Part shown: positions 4,481-5,391 of the stretch, piece by piece | Layout of the letters: every line of letters begins with the position of its first letter | How positions within the stretch are numbered: the stretch's first letter is position 1 | Assembly (NCBI GenBank): GCA_027490555.1 | Contig: JAIXXW010000304.1 | Coordinates: 1-5,391 of the forward strand | Source of the DNA: Comamonadaceae bacterium | GTDB lineage: Bacteria; Pseudomonadota; Gammaproteobacteria; Burkholderiales; Burkholderiaceae_C | Reading direction: 5' to 3' | DNA: 5,391 nt | Program-made: the position numbers and the translations under genes | Notes under the pieces: model-generated | What the model was told of the DNA's origin: nothing | The model's input: the letters and a program-made list of their open reading frames with translations, nothing else | Database searches by the model: none

Positions 4481-5391
4481 TCAGCCGTGGTAGGCCGACT
4501 CGCCGTGAGAAGCGATGTCCAGACCTTCGCGCTCTTCCTCTTCGGTGACACGCAGACCGATGGTCAGGTCCACGATCTTGAAGGCGACCACCGAGACCAC
4601 ACCCGACCAGACGATGGTCAGCAGCACGGCCTTGGCCTGGGTCCACACCTGGGCAGCGATGGAGTAGGCGTCGGGTGCCACCATGGCCACGGTGACCCAG
4701 TCGCCCACGGCGCTGGGGCCACCCAAGGCGGGCGAGTTGAACACACCGGTCAGCAAGGCACCGACGATGCCGCCCACACCGTGCACACCGAACACGTCCA
4801 GCGAGTCGTCCGCACCCAGCATCTTCTTGAGGCCGTTCACACCCCACAGGCAAGCAAAGCCCGCCACGATGCCGATCACCAGACCACCGCCGATGCCGAC
4901 GTTGCCTGCGGCTGGGGTGATGGCGACCAGACCGGCCACCGCACCCGAGGCGGCACCCAGCATGGAGGCTTTGCCACGCATCAGCGCTTCACCCACGCAC
5001 CAAGCCAGCACCGCACCGGAGGTGGCCACCAGGGTGTTGATGAAGGCCAGGGCTGCGAAACCGTTGGCTTCCAGGGCCGAGCCGGCGTTGAAACCGAACC
5101 AACCCACCCACAGCAAGGACGCGCCCACCATGGTCAAGGTCAGGCTGTGCGGGGCCATGGCTTCACGGCCATAACCGATGCGCTTGCCGACCATGAAGGC
5201 GCCCACCAGACCCGCCACAGCAGCGTTGATGTGCACCACGGTGCCGCCTGCGAAGTCGAGCGCACCCCACTGCCAGATCAGACCGGCCTTGCTGGTCATT
5301 TCGTCCACCACTTCCTTGGCGGTGTAGGCGTCAGGGCCCATCCAGAACCAGACCATGTGGGCCACGGGCAGGTAGCTGAAGGTGAACCACA
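4481..5391 (-). CDS. amtB: Ammonium transporter AmtB, C-terminal part (runs off right edge)
   Basis: The window holds the last 302 codons of an Amt/Rh-family ammonium channel, an inner-membrane trimer that conducts ammonium. The reading frame is open to the edge, so the start lies outside. The visible part opens with WFTFSYLPVAHMVWFW. It contains the signature ALDFAGGTVVHINAA, with the conserved Asp and first pore histidine, and later DVFGVHGVGGIVGALLTGVF, with the second pore histidine. Together these give the twin-His pair that lines the pore. Several long hydrophobic segments alternate with short loops, as expected for the last seven or so of eleven transmembrane helices. The cytoplasmic tail, including VTEEEEREGLDIASHGESAY, is the conserved segment through which PII/GlnK regulates the channel in the family. 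glnK, normally just upstream of amtB, would be beyond the right edge. Nothing looks broken. Stop is TGA at 4483-4481. Confidence 0.96.
   Translation of the reverse strand, partial: WFTFSYLPVAHMVWFWMGPDAYTAKEVVDEMTSKAGLIWQWGALDFAGGTVVHINAAVAGLVGAFMVGKRIGYGREAMAPHSLTLTMVGASLLWVGWFGFNAGSALEANGFAALAFINTLVATSGAVLAWCVGEALMRGKASMLGAASGAVAGLVAITPAAGNVGIGGGLVIGIVAGFACLWGVNGLKKMLGADDSLDVFGVHGVGGIVGALLTGVFNSPALGGPSAVGDWVTVAMVAPDAYSIAAQVWTQAKAVLLTIVWSGVVSVVAFKIVDLTIGLRVTEEEEREGLDIASHGESAYHG

Noticed and set aside
4053..4853. 266-codon minus-strand frame across the SDR, terminator and amtB
   Set aside because: It overlaps two recognised genes out of frame and passes through the terminator; its Arg/Gly-rich composition is that of a shadow frame.
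4683..5174. 163-codon plus-strand frame inside amtB
   Set aside because: It is antisense to highly conserved transporter sequence. The Pro/Thr/Ala-rich product results from complementing GC-rich codons.

Overview
The window looks like chromosomal DNA of a betaproteobacterium of the order Burkholderiales, most likely a Comamonadaceae member (Acidovorax/Limnohabitans/Rhodoferax-like). The basis is high GC, the AmtB C-terminal tail wording, and the GlcE and SMP-30 sequence style. This is family recognition by eye, not a database match.

Layout, left to right. (1) 1-197, minus strand: the N-terminal 65 codons of glcE (glycolate oxidase FAD-binding subunit), running off the left edge. (2) 198-305: short gap with no clear element. 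(3) 306-1529, minus: a complete AAA_14/DUF4143-type ATPase with a C-terminal PD-(D/E)XK-like motif. (4) 1530-1783: an AT-rich divergent intergenic region. It holds two tandem operator-like palindromes directly against the ATPase start and a separate 10-bp inverted repeat near the plus-strand gene. (5) 1784-2176 and 2193-2564, plus: a small secreted protein of unknown function and an NTF2/SnoaL-like protein, probably co-transcribed. (6) 2570-3493 and 3554-4363, minus: an SMP-30/gluconolactonase-family lactonase, preceded in transcription order by a short-chain dehydrogenase. (7) 4400-4431: a minus-strand rho-independent terminator. (8) 4481-5391, minus: the C-terminal part of the ammonium transporter amtB, running off the right edge.

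How the genes fit together. The SDR and lactonase form a plausible two-step oxidative sugar module: an aldose is oxidised to a lactone, which is then hydrolysed to the aldonate. amtB is a separate unit closed by its own terminator. glcE belongs to glycolate oxidation, but the usual glcD partner is not directly upstream. That position is taken by the ATPase block and the two plus-strand genes, which look like an accessory insert between housekeeping genes.

The most interesting signal is the regular arrangement of four TTACTCA/TGAGTAA half-sites immediately upstream of the ATPase. It suggests tight, perhaps autogenous, control of a gene family whose function is still poorly understood. No CRISPR array, RNA gene, transposase or prophage gene was seen.
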